A stretch of 64,000 bases of DNA from Dryomyza anilis (taxonomy: Eukaryota > Arthropoda > Insecta > Diptera > Dryomyzidae), in NCBI GenBank assembly GCA_951804985.1, contig OX638130.1:36005394-36069393 (forward strand), written 5' to 3'. The notes beneath the pieces are model-generated. The model did not search any database, was not told the DNA's origin, and worked only from the letters and a program-made list of their open reading frames with translations. Within the stretch, counting starts at the first letter, position 1. Every line of letters begins with the position of its first letter. Below, in pieces: positions 23,641 to 34,894 of the stretch. Made by a program: the position numbers and the translations under genes.

Positions 23641-24374
23641 CCAAATGAGTTCTCCTTTGACCACCATTATGAACAGGAAAGTTAAATTTATCGCCAACCT
23701 TATACACTTATTTAAATTCAATTTCTTGTCACAGAGTTCAAGACGTAATGAAGTTATTTTGCTCCAATTTTTACTTATATCTAATTTTGTTATATACTTT
23801 GTGTAAATTATTATAGTAATTTACCCATATACAAATAATCTTATTATATATTTTCCAACATTTGCAACATTACATTTTATTTATTGCATATGCAGCGTAT
23901 ATTGCACAACCAATATTCTTAAAATTGACCTGTGATTACACCGTAGTGTATGTATACTTTTTTTGTTGCATTAAAATTACGAGAATTGACCTTAGATTCT
24001 AGTTTACTGCAGTGTATGCAACTCTATTACAATTATAATTGCTTATATCAAAACAAATTTACTTTTTAGAATTGTACTAATTTTCCATTTATATTTTTAT
24101 TTTATTCTTTCTTTTATTTTGTTACAAATTAAATTTTCTCAACAAAGTTTTAATTTTTTCTTTTGATGACCTTAAAAAAAACAAAAATTTATTTACGGCC
24201 AAAATTTGCGGCCCACTACTAAAAATTCGGCCAGCAAATTTCCAAATTTGCTTAGCCAACATTCTGCCCCCATATATTTCCTAGATTTTCTTTTGCTATC
24301 TTTGAATTTATTGTATTTGAGTTTCTTTATCAAAATGCGTTTAGTTTTGTATCAACCATCTTATCGTGTTAATC
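23641..24374. other. AT-rich stretch, no gene seen
   Basis: No recognised coding or repeat borders. A short GGCCAAAATTTGCGGCCCA palindromic phrase occurs near 24196. The ORF at 24206-24397 is unsupported. Confidence 0.4.
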
Positions 24375-24638
24375 ATGACTACTTCGACAATTTTTGAATT
24401 CTGCGAGGAATACGCCCGGTAGTGGGCTCTAAAACATTGATGGGACGAGCCCTCCCTTGTGGAGTTCGTCAAGACAACAATCGAGGAAGGCAGGCGTCGA
24501 AGCACCTTGGAGGAAGCCATCCTGTGTATTCAAAGCATCGAACTGATGCTAGTCTACTCAAAGACCAAGGGATATGCTTTCGAGGCTATCCCCGACATCC
24601 TGACATCGCTGCACATGCTGAACCGTAACTCAAAATAA
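24375..24638 (+). pseudogene. GC-rich coding relict of unknown identity
   Basis: From ATG at 24375 a single frame runs 87 codons to TAA at 24638, broken only by TAG at 24420 and TGA at 24438. The frame has strongly GC-biased third positions (GAG, CTG, ATC, GCC, AAG), quite unlike every transposon ORF nearby. It contains phrases such as EFCEEYAR, TIEEGRRRSTLEEAI and YAFEAIPDILTSLHML. AATAAA-type signals follow the stop. I do not recognise the protein. It may be a retrocopy or last exon of a host gene, or a captured gene. Both stops can be explained by single substitutions. The other ORF over this interval (24422-24628) is a shadow frame. Confidence 0.55.
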
Positions 24639-24996
24639 AAAAATGTATCTGAATATATTAAATAAATATTTTAAGAAAAAATTTGAAAACTGATTATTTA
24701 TTTCTCCTAAAGAAAACAAAAAAAATGTCTCTTTATTTTTAGCTATTTTTGATTTTAAACCACTTCAATTATTTTCAGGTTTCTCAGGAGTTAATAACAT
24801 GTAAAAGAATATTAAAATAAAATAAAAAAAAAAAACAAAATTTTAAACCGAACTGTTCTTTTTATTTCAAGAAAATTTGTCTGTTTAAATATTTGTGGGG
24901 TTTTAAACATCTTTAAATATTTTCAGCTATTTTTGATTTTCTTGCTTTTCCGCAAATCATAACGAAACTTAAGTGATCATTTTAAGTTTCCGTTAA
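24639..24996. other. AT-rich stretch after the GC-rich relict
   Basis: A/T-rich with several AATAAA and TTTTATTT runs. No gene or repeat borders are seen. Confidence 0.4.
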
Positions 24997-25009
24997 AGTT
25001 CACCTAATA

Positions 25010-25309
25010 TAATAATAATAGTTTGGCGCTACAGAACTTTGGCCGAGCTCTCTCACCATTTTGAGCTGTGCGTGTTATATTTGTACTCAAAGTGGTGGGA
25101 CCTACAGTTTATTGCCGAATCCGAACGGCGGGTGAGAGCTTTTCATAGGCAATGGTTTCACTCTCGTAGGTTTGCCATTTACTGACGAGAGGTAGCGCAG
25201 TATAGAAAAATATTTCTATGAAAAGATGTTGTTAGCCCCAGTCCAGGCTTGAACCGGGGACCTTTCGGCTCGCAGTCCAACGCACTAACCACTGAGCTTC
25301 TGCGGCTAC
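25010..25309 (-). mobile_element. tRNA-derived SINE, copy 2
   Basis: Reverse-complement copy of 9465-9773. The tail (AAT)n is at the left, and the B and A box region at 25240-25305 ends in GCGGCTAC. A 13-bp duplication AGTTCACCTAATA flanks it at 24997-25009 and 25310-25322, so both borders are firm. Confidence 0.9.
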
Positions 25310-25322
25310 AGTTCACCTAATA

Positions 25323-25987
<665 letters not shown>

Positions 25988-26149
25988 TATCATCTCCTCA
26001 AATAAGACAGCGATAAGGTGTTTCCCTTTTTTTTTAATAATCTCTACCTATATTTTCTAATTTTTACATTAATACTTTCTTCGGATTTAACATATTTTCC
26101 CAAGTTCCCACAAAAAAAAAAAATAAAAACATCTACTTTTATAATTGCG

Positions 26150-26883
26150 TTGTTAAAATATTTCTTTGATTAATGCATAAACTCCATTTATTAGCGAACT
26201 TTCATGTTTCTGCCTATGCTAGTCTTTTGCTTACTGCAATACATAGCGGTTTTAATAAAATAAATTTCAATATAGCACTTGGAGCACTTGCTAACTCTAA
26301 AAATCTTGTAGGCATTTTTGCAACTGTTGTATTCATTTTGTCGTAGTCAAAATGTTCATAATATTTTTCTAATCCATACCTTTTATATTTTCTAGCTCTA
26401 AGAATCTATTTTTCATTCGTAGTAAACGTAAATTATTTTTATAATTTTATTTCTAATCTTTTAATTTAATCATATTTTTCCTATATACCATTTGGAGCAT
26501 TTTCTAGCTCTAAAAACCTACTTGTCATTTATTTGCTCGTCAGCAATTAACATAAATTAATAATTCCTCATTTATTCAAAATTCAATTCATAAAAATTTA
26601 CTTTTCATTATATTTTAATAAAAAAATTAATAATTCATCCATAAATTCATAATTCACTTCATAATTCAAATTTCCTTTGCTAGTTATCTGCGCTCGGCAG
26701 TACTTAGCAATTTATTCAATATCTCAATTTCATACAAACATATTTTATGGCATTTATTTCGTTTAATAGACTCGTGCTATCATTTTATATTCTTTCTTAT
26801 TTATATTTTTTTTTAACACTTCTTGTTTTCATATTCTTTAAATTTGTTACACCACTTGCTAGTAATTTACCCTTAAGTAATAC
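26150..26883 (-). other. Probable pol-env spacer of gypsy-type element 2
   Basis: Non-coding, but it contains imperfect direct repeats: CTTGGAGCACTTGCTAACTC near 26279 against TTTGGAGCATTTTCTAGCTC near 26491. It also has TGCTAGTC/TGCTAGTT followed by ATAGC/TTAGC motifs near 26218 and 26678. Similar TGCTAGTCAT...TAGCTATTT motifs occur in the 1.1-kb non-coding gap between integrase and env of element 1 (45698-46804). Position next to an integrase relict supports homology, but this is inference. Confidence 0.4.
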
Positions 26884-27193
26884 GTAGCCGCTGTAGCTCG
26901 TGGTTAGTGCGTTGGACTGCGAGCCGAAAGGTCCCCGGTTCAAGCCTGGACTGGGGCTAACAACATCTTTTAATAGAAACATTTTTCTATACCGCATTAC
27001 CTCTCGGCAGTAAATGGCAATCCTACGTAAGTAAAACCATTGCCTATGAAAAGCTCTCACCTGCCGTTCGGATTCGGCAATAAACTGTAGGTCCCACCAC
27101 TTTGAATACAAATATAACACGCACAGCTCAAAATGGTGAGAGAGCTCGGCCGAAGTTCTATATAGGACTGTAGCGCCAAACTATTATTATTAT
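26884..27193 (+). mobile_element. tRNA-derived SINE, copy 3
   Basis: Plus-strand copy with a B box GGTTCAAGCC near 26937 and an A box damaged by a small deletion (TAGCTCGTGG). It has an (ATT)n tail and a short TAATAC duplication on each side. The body differs from copy 1 at scattered sites. The minus-strand ORF across it is spurious. Confidence 0.85.
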
Positions 27194-27359
27194 TAATACA
27201 TAGCGACAAGTGGGTTCCGTTTTATTTTTATTTTCCCAATCATAATCACACAATACTAAACTTTTCGTAATAAATATATTTCCTTAATTTAACAATTAAT
27301 ACATTAATTTCTAATTATGGTATTTTTTTAACAAATTGTTGAATATTTTCTTTCCCTTT

Positions 27360-27845
27360 CCTTTTATTAATATTGTCATTGCCACGGGGGTAGTGACGGA
27401 GAAAACCTTATAGGGCCCTACCCAAATTGGTGAACATTTATTTTTCCTATTCTGATTCTTCATTACAACCATTTCCCCAATTTGAGACACAATCGGGTTT
27501 AATGATTTATCGTAGCTCGTTTTAGATTTTTTTTTTTACCTTTTCTTGATTTTGTCTCACTATTTCATGCGCCCGCTGTATTTGATATTTTTATATTTTA
27601 TTATAATCATCGGCATTCAAATTAGTTGGTATATCAGAATCATAACCGTATAGTGTTCAGTAAGGTGTTTGCCCAGTTGACACATGCATCGTATTATTAT
27701 GGAAATGCATTGCCGAATTTAACCATTGATCCATTGGCGTGGGGGTGATAGGGTGTAATGTGCATTTTTTTTAATACCCAATAATTAGCATGTATCAGAA
27801 AATAACTTTGACACGAAATTAGAGCCATTGTCAGTTACTACACGG
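27360..27845 (-). pseudogene. Gypsy-type element 2: integrase C-terminal part
   Basis: The minus-strand translation, in several frames, matches the C-terminal integrase region of element 1 (46860-47430). The shared DNA phrases include CCTACCCAAA(C/T)TGGTGAA and ATCGTAACCGTATA(A/G). It is disabled by stops. At its right side the coding sequence stops within the catalytic core, where about 1.24 kb of unrelated sequence begins. Confidence 0.8.
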
Positions 27846-29084
27846 CTAGGAAAGATTTGTTTGAATATGTTTGAATGTAATTAAAAAGTATACATGTATT
27901 AGGAATGAAGTGTAATTAAATTATAATTGAAATTGAATTTATTTTTATTCACGTTTAAACATTATTATATTGTCCAGCAGAATCCGTTAAATTTACCATA
28001 AATATGTTTCAATACCAACATAATATATTAATTGCATTTGAATAAACTATTTCATGGCAATTTACTTGGTTAAAACTATGTTTCGAAACACAGAAAATGC
28101 TAATCAAATCTAAATACAACGTATGTTCGCAACGCTCGTCTTAATTCGATAATTTATCGACTGACGAAGTTGGAAATGTTGTGCAGCATTTTCTACCGAC
28201 GCCATCGTTTGAACATATTGATATTTACAAACAAACAAAAATAAAATTGGATTTAAATAAGTGTATTCTTGCAGCATTCTTCTTGTATACGAAGTTGGCA
28301 CCCGTTGAACAGAATTTTCTACCTACGGTCACCGAGTTGACACTCGGTGATCGGCATTTTCTGCGTACGTGTCTTTTGTTGTTCGTTGAGAAAACGTGTT
28401 CGCGTCGGTAATAATTTTGTTATTTGTAAATTAAATAAATATATAAATTGTGTTACAAAAAGTACAAATAGTAACAGAGTATAATATATTGCAGTATATA
28501 ATTTCTGAAACTAAAGTGAATAAACCAAAAATAAAAATCTGTGTTTCGATTTTTAAAAAGAATTTGGCATTTTTTTTACAAAATCCTCCGTGAATTACTT
28601 ACCTACGCTATGTGCTATACTGAGATCAACTGTAACTGTAACACTGTTAGCGTCTGCTGGTGCAATTGTGCATTCATTGATGCTTTCTTTCCAAAAATAT
28701 TTAAATATGTTTCTTTGCAAACATACTACATTTTGAACTGAAACAACTGATATGTTTCACTGGAAACATATTTATTTCAGGTCGTTCAAAATCATGTTTT
28801 ATTTTGAACATATTTATGTTTAGGTTCAAATATTTACTTTATGTGGATGTAGTAATTATTATGTTTCCATTAGAACATACTTCATTTTAAGGGGTAACAT
28901 TCAAATGTTTCCGGGATATTATAATGTAAGTCAGAGCTCATTACAACACTGTTCAAGTCTCAATACAACCCTGTTTACAAATGATTTATCAGTCAATTAT
29001 ATATTTACATAAAATTCCAAGCATACATGTTAATGCATGCAAAATTATGTTTGGGAGAGCCCTTTCTTTGCAGCGTGTAGTATT
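27846..29084. mobile_element. Unclassified ~1.24-kb insert in an integrase gene
   Basis: The integrase sequence of element 2 is interrupted here: it stops after ATTGTCAGTTACTACAC and resumes at TATTTTTGGAATATTG. CTACAC lies at the left edge and GTGTAG at the right edge, a short inverted match. The interior has repeated ATTTTCTACC(G/T)ACG phrases (28187, 28314 and 28358), a CACCGAG/CTCGGTG hairpin near 28330, and GAACATA/ATGTTT-rich sequence at 28680-28910. No transposase is seen. The ORFs at 28181 and 28541 are unsupported. Confidence 0.55.
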
Positions 29085-30677
29085 TTTGGAATATTGTGGC
29101 GTGTTATAATTTCATCATAAAATGCTTTAGCCACTGTGCTTGCCTCTGCGTCTGGTATTGCTACACAGCACATATATTTTGAAAAATCGTCTTGAAATGT
29201 TAAAATGTATTTATTGCCAGTTACTGTCTCGGGTAAAATTCCTACTAAGTCCATATAAACTTTATCAAATGGGCGCGTTGGTGTATCTGTTAAGGCCATA
29301 GGCATTTTGGTTAGCTTAGAACTTTTGTGAACTTGACATTTAGGGCAATTTTTTACATACTCTTTAATTTTTTTGCATACCCTTCCACCTATATTGCTTT
29401 CTTATTCGAAAATATGTTTTCAGTGTGTTTTGATGACCCCCTAACGGCGAGTCGTGAAAATCTCTAATAACTGTTTTAATTTCTTCAGGATCAGTTAATA
29501 CTTGACTCAAGATTGTTTCACCATCAATATCCCTTGCAGTGTCGTCCATAACTGGTGTATTGACGTCCGGGTGTGGATCTATTGCATTTGGTGTAGTCTT
29601 AGGGTTTGAACTGCCGCAATTTCTGTTTCTAATTGTGGAATCCTAGCCTTGATGTTTGATCCTTTAAATTTGCTATGCCACGCAGTGAATGGACGCCCCA
29701 ACAAATATGCTCTATAATTTTTTGTGGCCCATACTATTGCCTAAAATTGAGTACCTTATTTCTGCGTCATTTAGAGCTCTACTTGCAAATGCGATTGGTC
29801 GATCAGAACCTGGCTCGCCCTGTGACAGCACTGCTCCTATAGCTTCTCCACTTGCATCTGTTGTCAATACAAAGGGTTTTTAAAAATCTGGTTATGCTAG
29901 AACATTAGGTGAAATAATTGCTTCCTTATGTTAAATGACTCCTGGCACTTGTCTGTCTATTCAAAAATGGCATCCTTCCGCAACAGTTTATAATCGGTAG
30001 TGTTAACTTTGCCATATTATTTAGGAATTTTCTGTAATAATTTACTAAACCTAAGAAGGCTTGTACCTGTTTCTTGGTCTTAGGTACCGGAATATTTTTG
30101 GCAAAAATTTTATTTTATCGGGATCTGTCATTGCGCCTGATTCCGTGCATTTGTGCCCTAAATATACTTCATACCTTAACTGCATTTTTCCGTATTTAAT
30201 TTCAAATTATTTTCCCTCAATTTTTCTAACACCTTACATAGTATAATTTCGTGCTCAATTATATTTGTTCCATACACCACTATATCATCCACATATACGA
30301 AACAATCAAGTCCATGCAATCATGTTAAAATTCATTATTCTTTGAAACGTAGCGGGTGCCCCCGTCATTCCAAATGGCATCCTATTAAATTCAAAATGTC
30401 CCAAGCCCATGCTGAACGCTGTTTTTTCTCTGTGGCGTTATTCCACTAGCACTTGGTGATAACCAAATCCAATGTTGAAAAATACCTACTGTTTAATCGT
30501 TGCCTCGTTCAATTTTCTGAAATCTATTACCAGTCTTCATTTTTTCTGTCCGTCTCTGCCACTCTTTTTAGGCACCAACAACAGTGGTGAATTCCAGGGC
30601 TTGGTGATATAATATCGTCGTCTAATAACTTCTGCACCTGTTTGTTGATTTCTTCTCTGTGAATATGTGGTAATTTA
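29085..30677 (-). pseudogene. Gypsy-type element 2: RT, RNase H and integrase N-terminal part
   Basis: In minus-strand order the interval has RT with a YVDD catalytic box (30283-30294), an RNase H remnant (29640-29890) and the integrase HHCC finger (29364-29549, with HDSPLGGHQ). The first catalytic aspartate region follows (29045-29305, with DLVGILPETVTGNKY). Many frames are needed and stops are frequent. Sequence similarity to element 1 is clear throughout, so both belong to one family. The codons past 29085 in the 29045-29305 ORF belong to the neighbouring insert. Confidence 0.85.
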
Positions 30678-30679
30678 TA

Positions 30680-31586
30680 CACAGAAAAAAAATTTCATAC
30701 TATTTATGAATTTGTTCATCAATTTTATGAATTTTTCATTGTTACTCAACCAATGACCAAATTCATCGAATTTATGAATCGTTCATAAAACCGTAATGAA
30801 AAAATTCATAATATTGATGAACGCATTTATAATATATATGAAAAATGCATGATATTTATGAAATATTAAACTATTTCAAAATAAAAAAAAAAAATTTTTT
30901 TCTTTATTATTTTTTTTTATTTTATTATATTAAATTTTTTATTTCATTTTATTATTTTAATTTATTTATTTTTTTAACTACTTTTAACTACTCTTGCTTC
31001 CTATTACTGCTGTTTGTTGTTGCATAATGTTAAGTAACTGCGGAGTTGTAAACAAGAAATGAAACGATTCGGTCGATTTGTACGAAATGACATAGGAATA
31101 ATAAAAACTAAGAATTTTATATGCTAACATCGACTATCGACGAGTAACGACGAGTAATGCAAATAATCACTCCCCATCATGCGGCATGACTCGTCAGCAA
31201 AATAAAAATATCTATTTATAGAATTCTCAACATGGCTGTAGTTGCACACATACACAAATACTTAAATGCCTACCTACTTTGTGTTGTATTTTCTATTCTC
31301 CTTTTGGTGGACTGATTTTTTTATTTTTCAGTATCGCCTTTAATCTCGGCTGAATTGCACGTGACGTGGACGTAGCGCTGTTTTGTGTTAAAAAATGAAT
31401 TTGAATACCTTAATGAACGCAATTCATAACAATTATGAACTCGTTTATTATATCAATTTCGCTCATATTGTGCGATTCGTACATACGAAGAATAGTTCAT
31501 AAATACAATAATTTTGTCCATATATATTATGAACGGTGTCTCAATTAATGGCGTTCATTCCATTTAAGAACAACATTTTTTCTGTG
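30680..31586. mobile_element. TA-target MITE with CACAGAAAAAA ends
   Basis: The left end CACAGAAAAAAAAT and right end (complement of CACAGAAAAAATG) are flanked by TA. Removing the element and one TA gives the same local sequence as element 1 near 49256-49270, which confirms the insertion point in the RT N-terminal region. ATGAAT/ATTCAT motifs are repeated inside both ends. It has no transposase. The ORF at 30845-31027 is low-complexity. Confidence 0.85.
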
Positions 31587-31588
31587 TA

Positions 31589-32165
31589 TTGTTTCGGTTA
31601 ATGGCCGGTTAGTTGGCCGCCTACTGTGGAGATTTCATGTTTGAAATTGGTGTATACGATAGCTCATCCCCATCTAACAGAAATACATAATGGTATGACG
31701 CACACATTTTTTCTATTGATGCCTTCTCTTCAACATTTGCGTTTGGATCCAATTTTAATGACTCAAATAGTTTGCATATTCTGTTTCGTATGTTTATGCT
31801 TTGTACGCTATTTATTGTGCCACTAACTGGTTCCATAAATTTATTATAATTTGAAAATTTGAGCTGTATGTTCTTATTTAATATTATTTTCGTTTTGTGT
31901 TGAGTTTAACACTGAAACATAAATATTATTTTTTCTCACATTTGATATGGTTTCTCCGCTATAAACTCCTGGCGAAATTTCTTTTTTGATTTATTATTTT
32001 GTTCGTAGTGGTAGTCTGGCGATACCTTTAGATCTTGCTGTTATTTTTATTTCTTCACTGTATAATATTTTGTTTATTTCATCTAATGATCTGAGGGGTA
32101 GTGCTACAATTTTATTTTTGTTTCTGTCGATAAAGGTTAATCGCTTTTCCACTGCATTGATGATT
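31589..32165 (-). pseudogene. Gypsy-type element 2: protease-RT linker and protease end
   Basis: The minus-strand ORF 31621-31836 contains IEKMCASYHYVFLLDGDELSY, matching the corresponding linker of element 1 (LQNLCISYHDVFHLDGDELTY at 49292-49480). Upstream (31860-32165) eroded protease sequence aligns by DNA with 49560-49870. The active site is not legible here because another insert begins near 32166. Confidence 0.75.
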
Positions 32166-33480
32166 GCGTTATTCCATAGATTACACTACACAACAACCAT
32201 TCTGCGCAGCAGTCAAAGTTATTTTTGTATTATGTAAAATGACGCCCAGATTCCGAAATTATGGTTTAATAATGTTTCTTTGGATAGGTTTACAAATTAT
32301 GGGTCAATAACTATTGAACCGAGCTTTCATATTTATTTGTAAATATCTCGCGTTCTATATCGAATGAAAGGTAATTGAATATTCAATAAACAATTCGCAG
32401 AACATTTTTTAATTGGTTCATTAGTTTAAGAAAACTCGATAGGGGAACTTGAAAAAAGCTTTTTTTTCAACAAAAATTTAAGAAAAATTCATTTTAAAAA
32501 ATGGCAATAAATCGGGAAAATAAGATGATACAAAAATTTTAATTTCCGAATATTAGTTCACACTCTTTTGAAAAAATTGAGTTATCAATGATAAAAATAA
32601 AAAATGTGAGCGGATCACGCTCATTTTTTGGACACCTATTGATAGATGATTTTAAATTTTATAACTTTATTTTTAATACTTAACGAGATATGCGATCCTA
32701 AAAAGTAAACCCATATCTCGAAGTGGATATTGTAGATTACGTTGACTAATTCGACCCATTTTCGAACTTTGAATTATTAAAATATATTGAAAATAAATTT
32801 CACATCATTCGGAATAGCAGTTTTAAAGTTATCGAGTATAGTCGGACAGACAGACGGTCATAACTAAATCGACTCGGAAAGTGATGTTGATCAAGAAAAT
32901 ATGTATTTTTTCATGCCTACTAAGAGGCGCTAAAATATCCTCACATACATTTAATAACTTGTATAGGGTATAAACATAAAATGCGATTTTTTTTAATAAA
33001 TACTCAATTGCAATGCTTTCACATGATTTTTTCTGTCTTCAAAATGTATCCATAGATTTTTTTTAATTTTACATGATTTTCTTGTGCAGGATAATTTTGG
33101 AATATTACAAACTGTGCATCATCTTGCGTTTTCAATTTTTCGCCATTTTTTAAACGTATTTTTGAATAAAATTTTGGTCGAAAAAATTGATATCAGTCTG
33201 TATTCCCCAAGTCTACTATAAATAATGAGATTTTTCTTTGATTTTGTATATAAACTTGAATTCAATAACTTAATATTTGCATATTGTTATTTAGAGACTC
33301 AATCCCTGAAGTAATCTGTTGTTTTATTTTCTTCTTATTTTCCTCGATACGAATTCTATTGTCTATACAATTCCGAAAACGTTTAACGTTAATACAATTA
33401 GTGAAAAAAAAGTTTCTACCAATTTCCTACCATTGATAGCGAACGTATCAACTGCCGCATACGGTATCTGATTTACAATT
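32166..33480. other. Inserted non-coding block containing a GTCT-type repeat
   Basis: About 1.3 kb of non-coding sequence separates protease from gag in element 2. The part at 32260-32965 is a GTCT-type repeat, annotated separately. The remainder (32966-33480) is AT-rich with nothing recognised. Confidence 0.5.
32260..32965 (+). mobile_element. GTCT-rich dispersed repeat, copy 2
   Basis: Shares with 52740-53240 the GAGCGGATCACGCTCATTTTT / GGCGGATTACGCCCATTTTT hairpin and TTTTAAATTTTATAACT. Further shared blocks are GGACAGACAGACGG, GACTCGG, TGATGTTGATCAAGAA, and a terminal TAGGGTATAAA. The microsatellite core is shorter than in copy 3. It lies between the protease and gag relicts of element 2. 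Confidence 0.7.
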
Positions 33481-34160
33481 CCTATCTCTCTTGGCCTGAT
33501 TTTTCAACTCTTTTTAGGTGCCCGGCCTATTCTGGGCGCCTAACAGTTTCCCTGGTTGCGGGTAGACTCAAAATCTTTTTTCGCGTAACAGTTTTCCAAC
33601 GTATGACCGATTCTTGTACACCATTTGCATTTATTTAAATCTTTCTTATTATTATTGTTATAATTATTATTTGTGCCATTATTATTTCTATTTCTCCTAT
33701 TGTCATTATTATTATTTTGACGATTATTACTATTGGTATTATAATTGTTATAACCATTATTATTTCTGTAGTTATTTCCATTGTTGTAATTATTATTTCT
33801 ATTATTATTATTGTTATTTTTCCTATTACTGTTGTTATATCTTCTATTATTATTGTTATTATTATAATTCCAATTATTCTCATTATTATGATAATTCCCA
33901 TTGTTGTGGTTATTATTACCGCGAGCATTATAATTGCTGTTATTGGCTTGCGTATTGTTCATGAAGCCATCATTATAGTTGTTATTTTGCGTTTGTTGTT
34001 TACGCGTAAATTGTTGCTCTGGTTCATTTATTTTCTTTGCACATCTTAGGTTCGTTTCGTGCTCGTAGGTCTCACATCCTTGCCAGTATGGAGTATTTTT
34101 TCGACTGACGCATTCAAAAAATGTATATATTAATTCTTGTTACCTGAAAAATAAAAACAG
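33481..34160 (-). pseudogene. Gypsy-type element 2: gag nucleocapsid part
   Basis: The minus-strand ORF 33540-33962 is extremely asparagine-rich (AAT/AAC runs) and ends in a CCHC zinc knuckle, CKWCTRIGHTLENC, near 33600-33640. This corresponds to the N-rich segment and knuckles of element 1 (50235-50768). The frame continues upstream to about 34080 with cysteine/histidine-containing sequence. It is then cut by the element at 34163. ORFs on the plus strand here (poly-Y/I) are shadows of the AAT repeats. Confidence 0.8.
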
Positions 34161-34894
34161 TACACACAGAAAAATCCTCTTTTGGCATGAGGTTAATTGA
34201 ACCAACGTTTCAGTGTTGCAACCGAATTACATTTATTGTACCTCATGTCATTAAAATGAACGTACCTTATTTTTCTACAACCGAAATGCTAGTCCGCGCA
34301 ATTGCACGTACGGTTGCCGAACCCTCATGATTAATTTTTTCATTCTGCCAAAATAGACATTCGTGCATTTGTTACAGCGATTGAGTAAGTTGTTGTATCA
34401 ACAAAATAAATGACAAACGGCAACCTCATGTCTATCAGCAGTTTGTTTGCTAGTTTCTTTCAAAAAACAATTATGGATACATGCAGAAATAAACGTCAAA
34501 AATTTCCACATGTCGAAAACAATAGGAAATTCATTAATTAAGTTACATTGAGAAATAAATATACAAATATTAATAAAATAATATATTTATTCAATACAAA
34601 TTGCTCATTAGCTAGTGATATATAATATAAATAAAAAAGATGTAACCATATGTGCCAATGGAAATAAAAAATAAATCCATGCAGATACATGTATCTTTTC
34701 ATAGTGTTTTTTTTTCTGGGAGCAGGAATTAGTAGACATTTTTCTAAATTGTGTGGGCGACATATTTAAGCAACTATACTACATAAAGGATACATAAATT
34801 TTATATACACAAATAACTTTTTTATAATAAAATGTCAATAGTAGGTTTAGAAAACCTCATGCTGACCTACTAGGAGGTTGCGACAACCTCATAG

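Noticed and set aside
33614..34049. Tyrosine- and isoleucine-rich ORFs of 97-116 codons
   Set aside because: Shadow frames of the AAT/AAC-rich gag nucleocapsid relict on the minus strand.
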